Assembly (NCBI GenBank): GCA_004172935.1
Contig: SDZD01000052.1
Coordinates: forward strand, 1 to 44,498
Reading direction: 5' to 3'
DNA from: a bacterium
GTDB taxonomy: Bacteria; Armatimonadota; Abditibacteriia; Abditibacteriales; Abditibacteriaceae
Length of the DNA stretch: 44,498 nt
The translations under genes were made by a program, and so were the position numbers. Under the pieces are notes generated by a model. That model saw nothing but the letters and a program-made list of their open reading frames with translations. It made no database searches and was not told where the DNA came from. This document shows, one piece after another, positions 40,541 through 44,498 of this stretch (the first letter of the stretch is position 1; every line of letters begins with the position of its first letter).

Positions 40541-41542
40541 TCAAGCGCGGGCGAGGCGCCAATTCCATGCTTTCGCCCGATTGCCGCTTAGCTCAATAAG
40601 AAAGTCTCCCCGCTGCCAACGCGGTTTGAAATCATCGACACGTCCCAATTGCTCGCCTGTACTCGCATCCCATACACGAAGCCCATCGTCTTCGACGCTG
40701 AATAAACGCCCGTCACCACCGAAGAAGGCGTTTTTACCCGGCCCCATAAAAGCGGCTGTTTCATCCCCGCTCGAAACATCGAAAATGCGGGCGCCATCCG
40801 TCATGTCCGCATCATCGTCTCCCAGTCCCCAAACGGCCAGGTGTTCATGGTCAACCCATGCAATCGGAACATTCCATAGGTACTCGCGCCAACAGAGGGA
40901 ACGGCGTGATATTCCGTCTTCCGATTCATATACATTTTCATTGAGCCACTTTTCCAGGCTCCAAACAGCGACATCTCCCACGGGATGCCACACCCAACCA
41001 TCATCAGCTATCCACTTTCCATCGGGCGAGGCGAAAAGCCCGCCATGAAAGTAATCCAAATAATGCTCTGGACTACTTTGGCTCTCACAAACCATCGCGT
41101 CGCGTGCTGTCAATAATTCGCCGGTTTGTGGGTTTGAAATCTCCAAACGATTCCAGTCACTGGCATGAACGAGCAAATCGCTTCCCCGATTTTGAAAGAA
41201 GGCCACAGGAAAGAACTGCGTCTCAGGGTGGTAATCGCCGCGATCCAGCGTCATGGTAACACGCTTTTCCTGTAAATCGGCGACGAATCCAAAACGCCCG
41301 AAATCATGACATACAGCGGCGAAACGCCCAGAAGGCGAAAGGTGGATACGGGGCGCGAGGTGATGTCCAACCCACGCCATATCGTTTTCAACAGGCAAAG
41401 ACGCGGGGCAAATGGGGGTGACTTTTTCTTCGTCAACAACGAATAATCCTGATTCCCCAAATCCAACAAAGCGACTCTCTTCAAGGGGGGCAACAGCGAG
41501 GGCGTTGGTAATTTCCGCTGGCAAATCAAATTCTTTCATCAT
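40541..41542 (-). CDS. WD40-like beta-propeller protein
   Basis: About 333 residues with repeated short strands and motifs such as HLSPSGRFAAVCHD, LFASPDGKWIADDGW, RIFDVSSGDETAAF and LRVWDASTGEQLG, typical of WD40/YncE-type propeller blades. The spacing is irregular and no canonical GH...WD pattern is complete. There is no signal peptide. The start is an ATG-ATG at 41542/41539; a further ATG at 41566 is in frame. A scaffold or binding role is usual for such proteins; nothing in the neighbourhood narrows it. Confidence 0.75.
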   Translation of the reverse strand: MMKEFDLPAEITNALAVAPLEESRFVGFGESGLFVVDEEKVTPICPASLPVENDMAWVGHHLAPRIHLSPSGRFAAVCHDFGRFGFVADLQEKRVTMTLDRGDYHPETQFFPVAFFQNRGSDLLVHASDWNRLEISNPQTGELLTARDAMVCESQSSPEHYLDYFHGGLFASPDGKWIADDGWVWHPVGDVAVWSLEKWLNENVYESEDGISRRSLCWREYLWNVPIAWVDHEHLAVWGLGDDDADMTDGARIFDVSSGDETAAFMGPGKNAFFGGDGRLFSVEDDGLRVWDASTGEQLGRVDDFKPRWQRGDFLIELSGNRAKAWNWRLARA

Positions 41543-41604
41543 TGCATCATGCCTACAACCAGCCATTTATCTTTGGGCGAAGGGATTGAGCCTCGAAGAC
41601 GACG

Positions 41605-41645
41605 CGGTACGGGCACAATGATGCAAAGTCGCTGTGCCCGTACCG
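41605..41645 (-). terminator. Hairpin after uvrB
   Basis: A perfect 13-bp stem (CGGTACGGGCACA with its complement) and a 15-base loop, starting seven bases past the uvrB stop on the minus strand. The following sequence (CGTCGTCTTCG) is only weakly T-rich. Confidence 0.7.
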
Positions 41646-41652
41646 TTGCCAT

Positions 41653-43722
41653 TTAGCCCTTGGCGAGTTCGCGGATGGTAAGAAGTTCGTCGCGGAGTTG
41701 GGCGGCGCGCTCGAAGTCGAGGGCTTTGGCGGCGGCTTTCATCTCCGATTCGAGTTCTTCCAGCAGCTTCGGCAAATCTTCCTTCTTCGGTTTGGCAACG
41801 AGCTTTCCGGGAGCCAGTTCGCTTTGAACGTCGGCCAACAGTTCGGTCAGCAAATCCTCGCGAATGGCTTTTTGAATGCCTTGCGGGGTGATGCCGTTCG
41901 CCTCGTTGTAGGCCAACTGCGCTGTACGACGACGGTTGGTTTCGTCGATGGCGCGCTGCATCGAGCCAGTGATGCGGTCGGCGTACATGATGACCTGCCC
42001 CTCGACGTGGCGGGCGGCGCGGCCAATGGTCTGGATCAAGCTGGTTTCCGAACGCAGGAAGCCTTCTTTGTCGGCGTCGAGAATGGCGACTAACGACACT
42101 TCGGGCAAGTCCAAACCTTCGCGCAGCAAGTTGATACCGACCAGAACATCGTATTTACCCTGACGCAGTTCGCGCAGGATTTGCGAACGCTCCATAGTTT
42201 CGATGTCGGAGTGCAGGTAGTTCACTTTAACGTCGATTTCCTTGAGGTAATCGGTCAAGTCTTCGGCCATGCGCTTGGTGAGCGTGGTGCAAAGCACGCG
42301 CTGGCCCTTGCTGGTTCGGGCGCGAATCTCGTTCAATAAGTCGTCGATTTGGCCGCGCGTCTGGCGAACCGAGATTTCGGGGTCGATGAGTCCGGTGGGA
42401 CGAATGATTTGTTGCGCCAGACCGGGGAAGTCGCCTTTGGGCATGTTGAAGGCGCCCATCGAAGTGCCTTTATGCTGCCCATCGACGACGTTGCGCTCGA
42501 TGCCGATGTGTTCCAACTCGTATGGGCCGGGAGTCGCCGAAACATAGGTCGTCTGGCCCATGCGCGACTCGAACTCCTCGAATTTGAGCGGGCGGTTATC
42601 GAACGCCGAGGGCAAGCGGAAACCGTAGTCGATGAGGGTTTCTTTGCGGGCACGGTCGCCGTTGTACATGGCGCGCACCTGCGGCATGGTGACGTGGCTT
42701 TCGTCCACAATCATCAGGTAATCGTCCGGGAAGTAATCGATGAGCGTATAGGGCGCATCGCCCGGTTTACGCCCGTCGAGATAGCGCGAATAGTTCTCGA
42801 TACCGTTGCAGTAGCCAACTTCGCGCATCATCTCCATGTCGTAGCGCACGCGCTGACGCAGTCGCTGCGCTTCGAGCAATTTGCCGACGCTCTCGAAATA
42901 GCCGCACTGCTCTTCCAAATCAATCTCCATCTGTTCGAGCGCAGCGCCCATGCGGTCTTCGGAAGCGATAAAGTGGGTGGCCGGAAAAACGGTGGTGAAC
43001 TTGCGGTTCTCTATCACAGCCCCCGTCACATTGTTGATGAGTTGGATAGATTCAATTTCATCACCGAAGGTGTCGATGCGAACCACGCTGTCAGAGTCGC
43101 GCGGATGGATTTCCAGCACATCGCCGCGCACGCGGAAGGTGCCACGCACAAGGTTGATGTCGTTGCGCGCGAACTGCATCGCTATCAGCCGTTCGAGAAC
43201 CTTGCGGCGGTCGATGGTCGCACCAACGCGAAAATCGAGCGAGAACTGTTGGTACAGTTCTGGCGTTCCCAGACCATAGATACACGACACCGACGACACC
43301 ACGATAACATCGCGGCGCGAGGTGAGCGACTGGGTGGTTGAGTGGCGCAAACGGTCGATTTCGTCGTTGCGCGACGACTCCTTTTCGATGTAGGTATCGG
43401 AATGAACGACGTACGCTTCGGGCTGATAATAGTCGTAGTACGAAACGAAATACTCGACGGCGTTATCAGGGAAAAACTCGCGCAACTCCTGGCACAACTG
43501 CGCAGCCAGAGTCTTGTTGTGAGCGATCACCAGAGCGGGCCGCTGCAACTCCTGAATCATAGCAGCCGCGCTGAAAGTTTTGCCAGTCCCCGTAGCTCCC
43601 AATAAAACCTGGTGGGCGAGGCCATCGCGGGCGCCTTGAACTAGCTTTTTGATTGCATCGGGTTGGTCGCCTTTGGGGGTAAACGGCGCTTGCATATCGA
43701 AGGGTTTGTTTTGGCGTGCCAT
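41653..43722 (-). CDS. uvrB: UvrABC excinuclease subunit B
   Basis: The damage-verification helicase-like subunit of nucleotide excision repair. Full length at 689 residues. It opens FTPKGDQPDAI; Walker A GATGTGKT is at 42-49. The beta-hairpin region YYDYYQPEAYV is present, as are helicase motif DESHVTMPQ, VLVGINLLREGLDLPEVSLV, QTIGRAARH, and the C-terminal UVR motif (AKALDFERAAQLRDELL) that contacts UvrC/UvrA. The start is the ATG at 43722, with no clear Shine-Dalgarno sequence. It is divergent from the MoxR-like gene, with a 70-base shared upstream region. No LexA box was recognised. Confidence 0.97.
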   Translation of the reverse strand: MARQNKPFDMQAPFTPKGDQPDAIKKLVQGARDGLAHQVLLGATGTGKTFSAAAMIQELQRPALVIAHNKTLAAQLCQELREFFPDNAVEYFVSYYDYYQPEAYVVHSDTYIEKESSRNDEIDRLRHSTTQSLTSRRDVIVVSSVSCIYGLGTPELYQQFSLDFRVGATIDRRKVLERLIAMQFARNDINLVRGTFRVRGDVLEIHPRDSDSVVRIDTFGDEIESIQLINNVTGAVIENRKFTTVFPATHFIASEDRMGAALEQMEIDLEEQCGYFESVGKLLEAQRLRQRVRYDMEMMREVGYCNGIENYSRYLDGRKPGDAPYTLIDYFPDDYLMIVDESHVTMPQVRAMYNGDRARKETLIDYGFRLPSAFDNRPLKFEEFESRMGQTTYVSATPGPYELEHIGIERNVVDGQHKGTSMGAFNMPKGDFPGLAQQIIRPTGLIDPEISVRQTRGQIDDLLNEIRARTSKGQRVLCTTLTKRMAEDLTDYLKEIDVKVNYLHSDIETMERSQILRELRQGKYDVLVGINLLREGLDLPEVSLVAILDADKEGFLRSETSLIQTIGRAARHVEGQVIMYADRITGSMQRAIDETNRRRTAQLAYNEANGITPQGIQKAIREDLLTELLADVQSELAPGKLVAKPKKEDLPKLLEELESEMKAAAKALDFERAAQLRDELLTIRELAKG

Positions 43723-43792
43723 GTGTATTTTTGCTCTTTTTCAGACGAACGAGGGGGCACGAAAGCGCCGTTTTTCTGACACTAAACAGCGC

Positions 43793-44498
43793 ATGAACGA
43801 ACTCGAAAATAGTGCTGCCAGACTCCGCGAAGCCGTCGCGGGCGCATCGAAGAATCTGGTCGAGCGCGCCTCCCTCGTCGAAGCCGTGGTGCTGGCCGCA
43901 GTGGCTGGCGAACACCTGCTCGTTATCGGTCCCCCCGGCACGGCTAAGTCGCAAGCGGTGCGCCGAATCTCCAGCGCGCTTGGTGGGCGCTACTTTGAAT
44001 ACCTGTTGGGCCGCTTCTCGGAACCAAGCGAAATTTTCGGTCCGGTCGATTTGCGCCGACTGCGCGAAGGCGTGGTGCAAACCCAAACCGACGGCATGTT
44101 GCCCGAAGCCGAAATCGCCTTTTTGGACGAGGTGTTTCAAGGCTCGACCGCCATCCTCAACACGCTGCTCGGTTTGCTCAACGAGCGAGTATTCCGGCGA
44201 GGACACGACGCGATTGCCGCACCGCTCCGCACCTGCTGCGCGGCCTCCAACGCCCTACCCGACGACCCGAATTTGAGCGCCTTCGCCGACCGTTTCTTGC
44301 TGAGGCTATGGGTGACTCCGGTGCCCGATGCGCAACTAGAAGAGCTGTTGGAAGGCGGCTGGGCTGCCGAGTCGCCGCTGTCGAATTTGGCGACCATCGC
44401 CGATGTTGATGCCCTTGCCCGCGCCGCCCGCGAAGCCGACATGACGCGAGTGCGCCCACACATCGCCGAGGCACTGCGCTTGCTGCGCGGCGCGGGCG
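43793..44498 (+). CDS. MoxR/RavA-type AAA+ ATPase, 5' part
   Basis: Starts at the ATG at 43793 and runs off the window after 235 codons. Walker A is GPPGTAKS (46-53), Walker B AFLDEV (109-114), and sensor 1 falls in AASNALPDD. The second region has AFADRFLLRLWV, and the N-terminal LREAVAGASKNLVERASLVEAVVLAAV is typical of MoxR AAA+. Compared with E. coli RavA the order GRFSEPSEIFGPVDL, then an ERVFRRG block after GLLNE, is the same, so the RavA side of the family is favoured. Such ATPases usually act as chaperones for metal insertion or complex assembly, often with a VWA-domain partner that would lie beyond the window. Confidence 0.92.
   Translation, partial: MNELENSAARLREAVAGASKNLVERASLVEAVVLAAVAGEHLLVIGPPGTAKSQAVRRISSALGGRYFEYLLGRFSEPSEIFGPVDLRRLREGVVQTQTDGMLPEAEIAFLDEVFQGSTAILNTLLGLLNERVFRRGHDAIAAPLRTCCAASNALPDDPNLSAFADRFLLRLWVTPVPDAQLEELLEGGWAAESPLSNLATIADVDALARAAREADMTRVRPHIAEALRLLRGAG

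Noticed and set aside
43466..44206. A 246-residue minus-strand frame spanning the uvrB start and the MoxR-like gene
   Set aside because: It overlaps two confident genes on different strands and lacks any family signature.

Overview
The window looks like chromosomal DNA from a diderm bacterium of the Armatimonadota/Abditibacteriota type. The evidence is the pseudopilin gene at 38530-39342, with the GFTLIE class III signal, the ARARENARR-SCMSNLKQIG block and the H-x9-DG tail that are very common in that group. KdsB, a GT9 heptosyltransferase-like protein and an LPS-kinase-like protein indicate a KDO-containing outer membrane. The phylum assignment is inference from protein style; no rRNA gene is present. 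No tRNA, rRNA, CRISPR array, transposase or phage gene was seen, and no gene-free stretch exceeds 300 bases.

Layout. 1-6955 (minus strand): start of a family-5 uracil-DNA glycosylase, then an envelope/sugar block (kdsB, GT9, LPS-kinase-like, GT4, methyltransferase, EamA transporter) and an ADP-ribosylglycohydrolase. 7060-13745: pepD (+), then on the minus strand a zinc-ribbon membrane protein, pyruvate kinase, a secreted DUF547 protein, plsC and cmk. 13796-17109 (+): three tandem, diverged paralogous membrane proteins of unknown function, then a Gfo/Idh/MocA oxidoreductase. 17351-19689 (-): a secreted thioredoxin-fold protein, a small Lys/Pro-rich secreted protein and a membrane protein.

19813-27860 (+) is a purine and housekeeping run: guaB3, a DUF4240 protein, guaA, an acyltransferase, a small acidic protein, hpt, and rho with a very long disordered N-terminal extension. 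27937-32819 (+): secreted or membrane proteins of unknown function around recA, ending with a DUF3592 protein and a pseudopilin-derived protein that has lost its prepilin signal.

32863-38393 (-) is the most striking region. A histidine kinase with a plant-ETR1/cyanobacterial-type ethylene-binding membrane domain is followed on the same strand by a single-domain response regulator and a large REC-PAS-HK-REC-REC hybrid kinase. It is probably one phosphorelay whose input may be ethylene or another small ligand bound through copper. 38530-44498: pseudopilin, secreted protein, beta-propeller-like protein and uvrB (all minus), then a MoxR/RavA-type AAA+ ATPase (+) that runs off the window.

Many genes are separated by clear hairpin terminators, and many housekeeping genes lack an obvious Shine-Dalgarno sequence. 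A 38-bp intergenic repeat occurs at 176-213 and 17113-17150.
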